Below, piece by piece: positions 41,647 through 53,948 of a stretch of 64,000 nt of DNA. The notes beneath the pieces are model-generated. The model saw only the letters and a program-made list of their open reading frames with translations. It had not been told where the DNA came from and did no database searches. The position numbers and the translations under genes were made by a program. Each line of letters opens with the position of its first letter. Position 1 is the stretch's first letter. This stretch comes from Catenaria anguillulae PL171 (Eukaryota; Blastocladiomycota; Blastocladiomycetes; Blastocladiales; Catenariaceae), in NCBI GenBank assembly GCA_002102555.1, contig MCFL01000058.1:62001-126000 (forward strand). The letters run 5' to 3'.

Positions 41647-44600
41647 ATGCATTCACTCGTCTCCTCTGCTGACAGCGAGCAATCATCCTCTGCTCTGCGA
41701 CTGCGCCCGTCTCCACCAACAATCATGCCGCCGCCGCCGCCAGCGACGACGACTGCTCATCATGCCAACGGCCCAGTGAATGCCAACGCACCCCGACTCG
41801 ATGCAAAGCCCGATTCAACCTCATCCACACCCTCGCTCGCACCCGCTGAACCGGACCTGGACCGCAGCCGAAACCTCAACCTCAACCTCCACCTCATCCC
41901 CAACCCCAACCCATGCCTATGCCTGGAACTGTCCCTCCTGTGCCAAAGTCTGCCGCCGCTCCAGTCCCAGTCCCACTCCCACTCCAGTCCCAGGCTCTGT
42001 CCCCCGCCTCCCTCAGCAGCAGCAGCAGCAGGCTCATCGCTCAACTGGCAACATCTCGCCGCCATGAATCCAGCACTCAACCCCTTCCTGGCTGCACTCG
42101 CTGCTGCCAATGCAAATGCCAACCCGCAACATCAACGGCCCCGCCAATGCTGCCCAACAACACCCAGCTGACTCCAGCCCAAATCGCCGCTGCTGCTGCT
42201 GCCGCCTCTGGGCTCGCTCCCCTCGCACAAGTCCAAGTTCCGCAGGCCAACAATGCCGCAACACAGCCGCCATACTTCCCGCCAAACTTACCATATGCCG
42301 GCCTTGCCGCAATGGGGTATCCGACCCAGTCCACATTCACCGCTTCGGCCCTCTTGTCTGGTCTTCCACTTCCTGGTGCCTTGCCCACAGCTCAACCGCC
42401 ACCCTCGTCGGTACCCCAACACCAATCATCGTCCGCACCAACCATGCCGCTCTCTGCTGGATCGGCGCAGCTCCCACCAGGGTTCAACCTGGCAACCTCG
42501 CCCTGGCTCGCCAATCTCGGCCTGTCGGCTTCCATGCTCAACTCACTGGGCGCCAACCCATTGACAACCAATGGGCTTACCCCAAATGCTGCCTCATCAT
42601 CTTCGTCGTCATCTGCTCCATCACAAGCCGACGGCACACCCAGCTCGCCCGTCGCCTCGGTCCACAATGCCCTCGCCACCACCTCAAAGAGACCCCCACA
42701 ATCCTCGTCCACCGCCATGGTCTATGCAACATCATCTTCTGCTGCCGCCATTTCGCCAGCACCCGACCTGGCTCGCCGCCTCCCTCAGACCCCTCATCCG
42801 CACTCCTTGCCCCAAAACCGCTTTCTGCTCCATCGACTGCCCTCGCCACCGTCTCCGCGCAAGTCAAGGCCGCAGCCGCGTCTTCCGACACACTCATGGT
42901 GAAGCCCGGCGCACAGCCCAACGGCACGTCCCAGTCGAGCATGACGCTTACAAAGAACTTGTCGCAGTTTCTGCTCAAGCTCTACAACATGGTTGACGAC
43001 CCGACCACGGACGATCTGATCCACTGGTCCGACGCCGGCACGTCGTTTGTCGTGGAACATGCAGAAGAGTTGGCAAAGAGCGTGCTGCCAAAGTTTTTCA
43101 AGCATTCCAACTTTTCTAGCTTTGTACGTTTACTTTTGTTCACGCTTGCCACTCATTTCCTCACATCATTGACCGCTCGTTTCCCATATAGGTCCGGCAA
43201 CTTAATATGTACTCGTTCCGTAAAGTCACACACATCACCCAAGGGTCGCTCACGGGCAACTCTGACGACCACCGGTGGGAGTTTTCCAACGACCACTTTA
43301 TCCGGGGCCTTCCCGATCAACTGTGCTTTATCACGCGCAAAAAAGCATCGGCCGCCGCCGCCTCCTCTTCATCCTCTCACGCCGACGCCGACGCGGCCGG
43401 TGCCTCGGCCGCTGCAGGCACACTTTCGGGCCCGTCACACGCATCGACCGCCGCTGCCGGATCAGGTGACATCTCCAACGTGCTGGTTGAAGTGTCCAAC
43501 GTTCGCAAACATCAACTGACGCTGTCGAGCGAACAAAAGGAATTGCAAGCACACGTGCAATTACTTTGGCGCGACATGCTATCGACAAAGGACCAAGTTG
43601 CCCGGCAGCAAGTCACCATTGACAAGATCCTGAGGTTTTTGGCCAGCTTGTACTCTGCAAAGGACGCAAAGGGCGGCGCCGCCGGTGGCGGTAATAACAA
43701 GTTGTCAACCGATGGCAGTGGCGATCAGGGAGGCGCAGCGGGCGGCGGGGTGGGCAGTGGGCGCGAGCCCGACGCGTCGGGCATTCGCAAGCGCAAGTTG
43801 CAGTTGCTCGAGTACAATCCCATGCCGTCGTCGTCATCATCCGGCCGCTGGAAGCGGTGCGGGTGCAGGTTCCAGACACGGGTCGCCCGCGGGGTCGCCG
43901 GCCATCATGGACCTGGATGGGTTTCCCGAGGGCGTTGGCGTCGCGGATATTGAGCAGTTGCCGGATTCGCCCACGGCATCTGCTATGCATGTGCCGCCAA
44001 TTCGGTTGGAGGAAGTGCATGAGGATGGCGACGACGAGGATGCGCGTGGAATGGCCGAACCGGATGATGGCATGGACGTGGACGGGATTCGAGTCACGTC
44101 GTCATCGGCCGTGGCCGCAGCGACAAAGGCAAAGGGTAAGGCCAAAGCCAAGGGCTCGAATGGTGCTGCGACGCCGGCGCCCCGGCGCGCGTCAAAGGCT
44201 TCGGCGTCAGGGCCAGGAACAGGAGCAGCAGGCAGCCGGCGGTCCGCGTCAAAGTCGAGCAGTGCGGCTACGGCGCTTGAGGCGGTTGCATCGGCTGGAA
44301 CAGTCTTGTCGCCGCCACCCACGAAGGCTGCTCGCAAGTCGAATCGAACCGCAGGCACAGCGAGTAAAGCTAGCGGAAGTCGATCATCACCTGCGTCCTC
44401 GTCGTCGCCATTGACCCCTTCCATGGCGAATGGACACGTAAATCCACCACCGTCCGCCGCTCAGGCGGAACCCAGTTCAGCCCCTCCACTCGTTTCGCTT
44501 CTCCCCGTAGACCTCCCAATGCACCCAACGACCTCGATCGCGTCCTCGGCTTCAGCCCCGGCCGCCGCCGCACCAACGCCCGAGGAACGGCTTCTGTGGC

Positions 44601-45106
44601 TCACGTCGGAAACCTCGCGCCTCGGATCCAACGTGCATTCGCTCAATCCAGCCATCGATGATCTGACATCCACCGCGGCCGCCGAGCTTGCCGGCGCGAC
44701 CGACTTGGATCTCGATGTGCTTCTCGGATCCCTTCCCGACTTGTCATCGGCTCCAACAAGTGTGATTGGAGCGCCAGCTGCGCCGCCGCCGCCACCGCCA
44801 TCCACGGCGGCTCCAGCGCTTGCGCCTGGCGGCATGCCGCCCTTGTCGCATGATGCCATCATGGCACTGTTGCAACACCCGAATGCCATGGCCATGTTGG
44901 CCGCGGTCCAGGGGGCCGGCCCGAGCGCACCGGGGTCGCATCCAGAATGGTCGCAGTTGGGTGTGGGCGCCGGCCAGGGGCAGGGCAAATTGGCAAGTCC
45001 CGCGGCAGCGAGTGCGGCAACAGCACCGTCGCCCAATCTGGGTGACTTGTCTGCGTTTTTGTCGTTTGAGAGCGATAACGATGGTGATGCTGCCATGGGC
45101 GATTGA
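41647..45106 (+). CDS. Heat shock transcription factor (Hsf1-like), frame broken in low-complexity parts
   Basis: Sequence-specific activator of heat shock genes. The DNA-binding domain spans the intron at 43124-43191: [40 protein letters not shown], and the wing followed by [11 protein letters not shown]. Next comes the trimerisation region HR-A/B with leucine heptads, ending in [16 protein letters not shown], typical of HSFs. Long Ala/Pro/Ser/Gln-rich segments lie on both sides, as in yeast Hsf1, where the domain is also internal. ATGs at 41647 and 41725 share the first frame. The first exon changes frame near 42130 and again near 42770, and exon 2 changes near 43845. The first two shifts are each repaired by one added base. 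The acidic tail (EESDN-like ending [13 protein letters not shown]) could be an activation domain. Confidence 0.88.
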
Positions 45107-45367
45107 ACATTGCATCATGTGCAAATGTGTGGGTGTGCCGTTTCTCTTTCTCTTCCATTTTCTTCTGCAGTGCGAGTTTTCTCATGATGATAGTTTTTCA
45201 TACCTCTTTCGCATGTCCATGCATTCATTGTTATTTATTTCATTCATTCGGTTCACTTTGTCATGAGTATACATGTTCTATCTGTCGAAAAGGGAAACAA
45301 AAAAAAAAAAAAATCAGTCTGTCTACAGTGCATGTCATCTTCACCGTCTGGGCTGTGTGTTCTTGAC

Positions 45368-48300
45368 TTACCTTGTGCCTCCACGCCCAGTGCTCACAAT
45401 GCTTCCCTTTCGTGCAGCCAGACGTGCAGTCTGTCCCTCTTGACTTGGCGACGGCCCCCGTGGCTTTCCGCTCTGAATCCTCCTCGCGACCGCGGCCGCC
45501 CCCGCCGGCGCAGACCCAGACACTGCATTGTCCGCACCGGGGATCTTGCCGGGTACAACCGACCCGCGCCTCCCCATTCCCAACACACGACCGGCCGGCG
45601 CACTGGCCACGACCGCCGCAGCTCCGTCGGCCCCACGCGCACCCAAGCCATCTTGACTGCCAGCCACCGGTGCGCTGGATTGCAAGGCGGCTGCGGCCTG
45701 CTGCTCTTGCTTGAGCTCGCGGTCGAGTCGGATTGCGCGAACAAGTGCAGAGTCGAGCACAATGTCTGCGTTGGCAAAGAACCAGGCGAGCGCGCGGGCC
45801 GCAAGATCAACCGTGTCGACGGGAAGCGTCAGTTGGTCAAAGAGTAGCCGCTGCGACGTGAGCTCGTCGTCGTCGTTGTCGTCGGCTCCCGCGCCAATGG
45901 ATGCGTCTGGAGCCGCGGCCGCAGTAGGCGGTGGCGACACGGGCGAGTTGGGTTTGAGTGCTGACGATATCCGCACGGGCCTCGGTTTGAGTGGTGTTGG
46001 CTGTGGCGCCGAAGTCGCGGGCGCCCACTTGACGCGTTGGTCGGCAGACCCCACACGGTCATATGCGCCGGGGGTGTTGTGTGCGCCCAATGGCGACGCC
46101 GTGTGCGGCCGCTGGCGTAAATGGCGTGCGAGCCCACCGCTGGTTGCGCGTTGTGCGGTCGCAGAATGCGACTTTGAGGGCAACGTTGGCGCGGGGCCAC
46201 CCGCGGACGCCGGAATGGTGGGCGAATGCATGCGCCGACGATGCCTTGCGATGCGCGCGTCGATGATGGCTGCAGACACGGGCCGCGAGTGGAGCGCAAG
46301 TGGCGTGCCGACGGGCGGCGAAGGTGCACGAGCAAGTTGGACGGTCGAGTCTGCGGATGACGTGTCTTGGGCAGCCGCCGTGGGTGCTGTGGAAGCTCGT
46401 CGAGCTGTAGTTGAGGTTTGGGCAGCGCCAGCGGGGTTGGTGTCTCCTCCATTTGCGCCCGACGATTGGGACGCGTCTCCATTGTCGTCGACATCGTCGA
46501 GTCTCAAAACGCTGCGGTCAGGAACTGGAAACCCCTCCAAAACCGCATGGGCAAACTCGTCTGGCCCAGGCTGTGGAAGCAAGCGCAAGTCACGCCTTAG
46601 ATGATCGCGCCAAAATGCCGTGCCCGGACCCAAAAGCTCGTCTCCACGTTTCGCACTTGCCGGCGTCGGCGACCGACTTGTTCCACGTGCTGGCGACCCA
46701 CCACCAGTTTGCGTGCGCCTCCGTCCTCTCCTCGCTGTCGTTACTGTTGGCAAATGCACGATCCGCATGTGTGCCGGTAAATCCTCTGTCCAACCTTCCT
46801 GAACGACGGCAGGAATCAGGCCGATCGCAAGCCGGTACTGCAACCATTTGCGGTGCGGGTCGCGGCGTGGGAGTGCCTCGGCAAGGACGAGAATGCGACT
46901 CACGTGGCTCAGAATCGAGCGGAATAGCAGCGCTGATGTGGGCGATTGCTTGCGCAGGTGCCTGCGACAGAGCAATCGGGCGCGCTTGCGCTTGGCGCGG
47001 TCGTCGAGGGTCGAGTCGTTGACGATACTGACGAGTTGCGAAAAAATGGCCGATGGGAAAAGGGGTGGCGAGTGGATGACGCGCAGGTACTCGCAAGTGG
47101 TCCAGGTCATGCGGATGGCCGACGCAAGGGGGTCCAAGAGGACATCGTGGATTTGTGCATCGTCTGAAACCATGATTTTGTCAGTGACAGTGTGTCTCTC
47201 ACTCACTCTCGTGAATGAGTGAGTTTTTCATGTGTTCGCACGTACATTGAACAGATATGGCACCTGTTGCTCGAACCCTTTGCATCATGAGCAGCACCAG
47301 TATGTCGTTCATGAACGTGAATAGCACCTCGTCCTCGGCCTCTGTCGTTGCCATTTCTTCGGCGTGGTTTGCTTGCAAGTCCAACAGTCCAGCAATTGTT
47401 GATTCTCGCTCCGTGTCGAGCACGGCCAGCACTCGTGGGTCGGCCGTGGTTCGTCCTGGTGCACTCGTGAGAAATGCAAGCGCCATCGCCGTCCGATCGA
47501 TGACAGGTGGGCCGACCGGCACACCCGCAGCTTGCTGTGAATGATCTTCAGCTGCACCAGATGCTGCCCTTTGCCCGGCACTTGTGGGACTCGCTGTCTC
47601 ATTGATCGCCACGCCGTCGTCGCCGTTGGGAAACATGTCCAGCACCGCAGCCACACCGCCTCCTCCTGTGCTACCTGCTGTCATGGGCTTGGACGACATG
47701 GCCGTAATTGCTCGGTTAAGAAGCATGGGCGCGTTGATGTTGCCTAAATCCTCCTCTTCATCCAGCATGAGCTGTTCGTTGCCCTCCCAATCGTCTAAAG
47801 CGTCGCTCGCACGGCTCGACGTCTCGTCCTTGCTCCCGGCCGATCGCACGCTGCTCCTGGACGTTGCCGTGCCCGATCGCGACGACCCAACGCCCGACTT
47901 TGTCGAGCTCGGGCGCAAGTTTGGATTGATGTTGCTCCCATTTTTAGGCAAGCCAATGGTTCCAAGCGACTCTGGAACAATCATCTCGAGGTCCAAGTTG
48001 AGCGTCAAGATCGGTTCATCCTTGAGCATGGCCGATGGCGTCTGGGGCAGTTTAGATGTTATTCCCGTGGATTTCTTGAGCTTGGACACGAGCCGGCGCG
48101 CGGCGGCCGCCCCGTCGTCGTCGCCCGGCACGCGCCGCTTGTGTTTGCGGCGGACACGCAGGTAACGGTGAATTGGCATGGTTTCGCCGAGTACGTTTTC
48201 GACCGAGTCTGGGTCCGGGTCGGTTTGGGCCGAGTCAAGCTTACCCTGTGGTGGTAATGGGTCGCGTTTGGGTGGTGGGAGAACGTGCGCGAGGCACAGA

Positions 48301-48722
48301 GCTGGGTTGGCGTGTGATAACGCGGCAAATGAATTGAAGAGCAGAGCATTGGGGCGCTGAGAGGGGGGCGTGGGTCGTCGACTTGTCAGGAACTGTGAGT
48401 GCTGCAAGCGGATCACGTCGTGGGCGTTGAGTATGGAATGCAACTGTTTGTTGTTGGTGATGGGAGCGGGGAAACGAGCACTGCCACCAGGGCTAGCGCT
48501 GGGATACCGTGATGAGGAAGGTGAGGCCAGTTGGCCGCCGTGTTTGACGCACAGTTTGAGGGGCTTGAATACGAGGTTGTCATGGTTATTCCGAGCAGAT
48601 TTGGCGGATCCGTGCAGTCGAAGGTGTCGCTCAATGGCTTCAGGTGAGTGAGAAAGCGGATTACATTCCGCGTGCAGACAGTCGCGGATGATTACGCTGG
48701 TGGAGAATGATGCTGCGGGCAT
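45368..48722 (-). CDS. Unrecognised 1,090-residue protein
   Basis: Two exons (48722-47246, 47163-45368; donor GTACGT, acceptor TTTCAG, junction SVQ|YDAQIHDV) give 1,090 residues in a clean frame. I do not recognise the family. The N-terminal ~90 residues contain several Cys and His (DCLHAECNPLSHSPEAIERH) that could form a small metal-binding fold. A globular helical core spans the intron, roughly residues 415-660, with FTFMNDILVLLMMQRVRATG, DVLLDPLASAIRMTWTTCEY and RKWLQYRLAIGLIPAVVQEG. A second helical patch (LLFDQLTLPVDTVDLAARAL) sits near the C-terminus. The linkers are Pro/Ala/Ser/Arg-rich, and the last 60 residues are basic. There is no signal peptide or membrane helix. It converges with the heat shock factor gene, 261 bases apart, where an A13 run occurs at about 45300. 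Confidence 0.75.
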
Positions 48723-49794
48723 GTTTCAAAGACTCTGATGGCATTACTTAATGGTACATACATTGCTGGACTCTGCGGTTGGTCGAGAGAAGTCATCGAG
48801 TGATTTCATGATGTTCGCATGCCTCAACAAACTGTTCGCGGCAGTTGCAAATTGTGCAATCGCGTCTCTTCACGGATCCCTTTTGACTATCCCACTGAGG
48901 TCCACAACCTTGCATTTACAGGATTGCCTTGGTTGACGTTCGGTTGATGAGAACTCACCGAGCCGCCATCGGCCGCCAAAGAGTATGACATCCCCACATG
49001 CGTTTGGACGTCTGCCTTCCACCTTCGTACTTCTGGGCCTCATTGCGAGCCAAGACAAGATCTTGGCCATGGCACAGCATTCAGCTCATCGGACGCCGAG
49101 CACGAGCACGCGGCCAATCAAGTTTGCGCAAGCCAACACGGCGTCCAACCTAGGCCTCAAATCGATCAAAAAGCGATTGTGAGCAGAGCCATCCGTGTAA
49201 TCAACTCCAACACGACCAAGTGGAGACCACTCGTGTTTCGTGCTGGACCGTCGGGTGGCGAATGGAAACTGATACTCATCGTGATATCGAGGGACAAATC
49301 ATCAAGCATTGCAACGTACACTGACCGCAATAGGAAAGCATACACTCACCGCATTGGACCCAGCATCATCGACTGGAGTGGGTGACGCCGACTTAAGCCG
49401 ATTGCGATTTCCATCTACGACAACTCGCCGCCAACCCAACCGGACGGTGGCCTTGACTGCTACTGTGCCGTACGGCGACCATCGCATTGACTATCTCAAG
49501 TGCCCATCTCTCATCCCACCACTGACACGAGGCACACCACCCGACCGGGCCGCTTTCCCCTGAAGCTCGACGCTCGAGAGCTCCACAGCCGGTTCAACAC
49601 CTGCCTCATCAATCAGGGGCAGGACAAGCACGCTGTTTGTCCGCCTTCATCTCGAACCAAACGCGCTCGATTTCGAGCCATTGTGGTATCGCCCTCGCTT
49701 GTGCACTCGCCTCGCTAGCTATCAAGAACGGCATCTCTTTCACTTTGAACAACGACCACCCTTTCGATCGTGCGTGATAGATCGAGTCCGTGCC
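48723..49794. other. Divergent upstream region
   Basis: About 1 kb between two divergent genes. No coding signal, RNA gene or repeat seen; presumably two promoters with 5' UTRs. Confidence 0.45.
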
Positions 49795-52710
49795 ATGAAT
49801 GTATCGCCCATCGTTTCCACGGCAAACAACACTGCGCAATCGGCGGCTGCAGTCGGTCCGAATCCGCCACCAAAACCTGTCTCCATCTCCTCCCCACCCG
49901 CCATGAGCACCATGGGCACACCTCGCGACGCTGTCCCCGTCAGAGCCTCATCAATCAGTACCCCACCTTCACTTGATTCCGCCAACATGCCGACCGTGTC
50001 TGCCGCTGCTGCCCCTGCGACCACTCCACCCGCCAATTTCGCCAAAATCGCCATGCAGCGAAATTACTCGAGCGAATTTACCGCTTCGCCACCCAACGCA
50101 CCATCTGCACCATCGGGCCTTCGTTCTGCTGTTGCCTCACCGGCATCCAACTCAAGCAGCGCCAATGGGTCTGCAAGCAGTCTGCATAGCGCCAATGGAG
50201 CAATTCCAGGAGCAAACGACGATGCAAACTCGAACCATTCCACTGAATCGGCTCCTGATGTACGCACCGCACTGGCCGTTGTGACACTTCCAAGGGAGAG
50301 CTCTCCTGCGCCGTCCATTTCCGTGTCCATGGTTGGCGGTGCAGGCAACGGGTCATCACTTGCAGCGGGTGGAGCGACCATGGCCTCGCTTCTGTCGGCA
50401 TCTTCTTCGTACAATGCCGCGCGGCAGCAGTCGTTGCGCGAGTTTATGCGTGACGATCGGTTTCCAAGGCGGCAACGCAAGTACTTTTTGTCGCTGCAGC
50501 GGTTAGAAGAAACGTATGCACCCGACAACAAATTACAGCCTCCCAAGATCAAGAAAGGTACATTCTGTCTCATTGCTAATCTATCCGAGTCAGTCCTGTA
50601 ACTTCACTTCGTGAGCTTGTAGACAAAAAGTCGGATTCGGGATCGGGTAGTAGCACGATGGGCAAGCTATCCAATCTGCTCGGTAAAAAGAAGCACAAAC
50701 AGCGGACCGTCAACGGTACACCTTCCCATTTCTTCACCTTGCTGCCCATGATTGTCGAATCTCGTTCAATGCTTACTGGCTACCATGGCTCGTGATCACC
50801 ACCCGCTCAGGCCTGCTTCACATGCTCCGAATGTCCATCCTTGAAGAACGTCAAGACCTCGCCATTGAGCTTCTCGAGCAAATCCAATCCTCGGTCATCA
50901 AAAAGAAGCGTCCAGATGAAGTCAACCACTTGTTTCTTCTCGCGCTCTCAAAGCGGATGGAAACGCTCTGCATCCGCATGTACGAAAAGGGATACCCGCC
51001 GGATGTCAACTCACCCATCTTTGTTGCCAATGTCGCAAAGGGCGAAAAGCCAAAGTTTGGTCACCCGTCATATTTCTTGTTGGCAGTCGGCTTTCGGTTA
51101 TACGCATTGTCTGTCGCCATGCTCAAGGTATTTTCCCATCAACCCGTTTCCTCTCAACGTACGCCAAAGTGCTCGTGTGATTTTTGCTGACTGTTGTGTT
51201 CCCCTGCTCTTCGTATTCTCAGAAAGCAAACGTACATCAGTCATGGTATGGTGTCACTGCGCTGCTTCTCGCGTGCACAGGCACCCCCGACCAGCCCGTG
51301 TCTCTCCCATTCGTTTCGCACTTGATTTCGGCCGGCGCCAACCCGAACGCAGGCATTCCACTCGAGCAATACCTTGTGCACAAAAAGCTTCGCCCAAAAC
51401 CCTCTCGCACCACCATGCCACTGGGCTCGCGCGGCCTCACCCATGTCCCTTCAACAAGCGACACGGCCAGCCTCTTTTCCCCACCGACCCCGTCCACCAT
51501 CGAATCGGGCATTCCACGCATGGTCAGCTTTGCCGACGGCTCGTTTGGTGGGGCATTGCCCAGCACATCCATGTGCAATGTGCCGCAGTTTGGCCAGTCG
51601 ACGCAGGCAGGTATCGAGGCGTCCGACAAGTGCGCGGCGTGGGCAAAGGGGAAAATGCTGTATCCAGTGGATTTGGCGGCGTGTACAGACCAGTTGGAGG
51701 CGGTGCAGTTTTTGGTGCGCAAGATGGATGCAAAGAGGGTCAAGGAATCGAGTGTGTGCCTTTTGGGCCAGCAGAGTATGGTATTGACGGCACAGTTGTG
51801 GAAGGCAGGCGCAAACTTGGATCAGCGGGACTGGGGGTACGTGCTTTTCTTTCTGTCGACTCGGCAATCGCACTCAGGGCCTTTTTCGCACTTGACTGAT
51901 ATGTTGTGATGAAATAGCAATCTTGCCGGCATTCACATTGCGGCCCGCCTCGGCCTCATTGACCTCGTGTACCTCTACCTCGACATGAAAATCAGCCCCA
52001 ACCTTGCCGGCGAAAACGGCTGGACGCCGCTGCACGAAGCCGTTTCTCAACGGCAGCGCGCCCTCTGCCGCCTCCTGTGCCGACGCGGTGCCTCGCCACT
52101 TGTGAAAACGACTGCTGGCCAAACAGCACACGACCTTGCCGCGCGCGTTGGGCTGTCGACTCTGGAAGCCTCGGAATACTTTGCAAGCGAACCCACGCCC
52201 GAAGAACTTTTGCTGGACGCGTCACTCGCTGACCGAGTTGCCGCTGCCGCCGCCCCGCCGAGCCCGGCTTCGCTCAATCCCAACGCTTCGGACGCCATCC
52301 TTCCACGTGCAGGCGCGTCCATGATGGGGCCCTCGGCCATTGACCATCTTGCCGTAAAATCGCTGCGCAAGCGGTCAGAGAGTATGCCAAGTGCACCCAT
52401 TGGCGGACCGCATGACGGACCGCCGGGTGCGCTTCCAACACCGGCAGGCAAAGAAAAGGCAAAGAAGAAGCGCAGCACGACGCTTGACAAGTTTGCCTTG
52501 CTCAAGCAGACCATGTTTTCGGGTGGGTCATCGTCCGGGTCGACCGGCGCTTTGGGTGGAGAGGGCAATGGGTTGCCGCCCAGAGCCGCAGCCGCTGTGG
52601 CAAAGGCGGCACAAGCGGCACAGGCGCCGCCGCCGACACCGCCAAAGGGTGGCAAGTTGGGTGGAGCAGTTGGTGGGGCGAGAACTCGGTCGGCGTCAAC
52701 GGCGGACTGA
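49795..52710 (+). CDS. Ankyrin-repeat protein with disordered ends
   Basis: Five exons with consistent phases (49795-50557, 50623-50715, 50811-51127, 51223-51836, 51918-52710) give 859 residues. The first ~230 residues are Ser/Ala/Pro/Asn-rich. A basic cluster GKKKHKQR ends exon 2. Residues ~286-660 hold ankyrin-type repeats: RSGLLHMLRMSILEERQDLA-like helices, HPSYFLLAVGFRLYALSVAML, YGVTALLLACTGTP with LISAGANPNAG, YPVDLAACTDQLEAVQFLV, LAGIHIAARLGLIDLVYLYL and ENGWTPLHEAVSQRQRAL with CRRGASP. The repeats are interrupted by a disordered loop around 51400-51590. The tail is Pro/Gly/Ala-rich and ends RTRSASTAD. It is likely a cytosolic scaffold; the partner is unknown. The ATG at 49795 is the first in the frame after the long 5' region. 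Confidence 0.85.
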
Positions 52711-53948
52711 AAGTTGGCATCTTGTGGTTCGGTTTGGGCCATTGCGTCGTGATGGATTCCCTTGCACATATTTGTATGGCGTTTAAAACGCTGCTTCGGT
52801 TCCCTCATCACCTTTCTTTTCTGTTCGTATTCATTTGGACGTACTTGATCCATTTGCTACCGCTCGCCTCCTCCCCCTCGTCATTCCAACTTCAAGTCAC
52901 TTCGTCATCGTTTCGCCCCCCGTCGCCCGTCCTCCCCACATTTTGGTTCTTAGCCGTCGTCCTCCTACTCGGTCACGCTCTCTTTATCTTGCTTGCTCAT
53001 TTTTCTTAATGTCTGATTGTTTATCATTACATTTCGTCGACTTGCTTTTGAATAGCCATGTGTGTTCTGCTCGTCGGCCCGTCCCTTTTGCCCCCATCCC
53101 GCCCTGCCTCAACGCCACAAGACGCCATTCAATCGCACAATCCCCTGGGGTCGCCTGTCGGGCCGCGGCTCCGTTCCCCTCGGCGGTCCCATTCTTGTCT
53201 CTCATCTGCCCTGTCCTTGTCCATGTCGCTTCTCCTTTTTCTCCCTACCTGCATACCGGTAGTATAATATGCACCCCCACATTCCCTTCTCCCATCGTGT
53301 CGATCGTGTCGACGACTCGCCAACAGACGCCCGAGCCGGTTTCGCCCCATGAGCGACGATCCCAAGGATCGGTACGGCGATGCAACGGGGCGTTCCGGCC
53401 GGCCAATCGTGGAACACTCGCATCGGGGCGGACCGGGGCCGCCTTCCTCAATAGCGCCCTGATGATGTCGACTGCACGTGAGGAACCGCCGCCCAAGCCA
53501 CAACGCGCTCAGACTGAGTGCCTGTGAGGCGCGGTCATGAGACTGGGCTGTCGCCTCTGACTCGGTCTGTGTGAAAAAAGTGCAAGATGAACGCACGTCA
53601 CCCACCAAGAACAGCGCGGGTGCACACTTTTTGGCCGAGGACCGAAGTGCTTGCCAGGTGCATGTGAAAACAAGACTGGATGCGAGACATTTGGGCCGTG
53701 CACCTTGTCGGCGGTTGCCGCGCGCGAAATGTGGGAGCGAGCAGCAGCGCCATCGATTCACTCATAGTACGATGCGGCTGGTTTCCTCATTGAGCCCGCA
53801 CTATAAAAAGGGCAAATCGACGACGTCTCTTCTCTCTCTGTCTACTGAACCTGACCTGATCTGTGTCTTTGAGCAGGATCTATTTCCTTCAACGAATCTC
53901 CATCAACCCAACAAGTCAGCACCCACCGCCCCCGCCCGTCAATCCATC
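52711..53948. other. Intergenic region and isocitrate lyase promoter
   Basis: Bases 52800-53060 are T/C-rich, probably the 3' UTR of the ankyrin-repeat gene. The right part is the isocitrate lyase promoter with a TATA box. No gene supported, although several frames stay open for 200-600 bases because of base composition. Confidence 0.5.
53802..53810 (+). promoter_or_regulatory. TATA box of the isocitrate lyase gene
   Basis: CTATAAAAAGGG, 147 bases upstream of the ATG at 53949, followed by pyrimidine-rich 5' UTR sequence. A strong TATA box fits an inducible, highly expressed metabolic gene. Confidence 0.7.

Noticed and set aside
45295-45315. The A13 run as a retrotransposon poly-A tail
   Set aside because: There is no target-site duplication or element sequence next to it; it lies between two convergent 3' ends.
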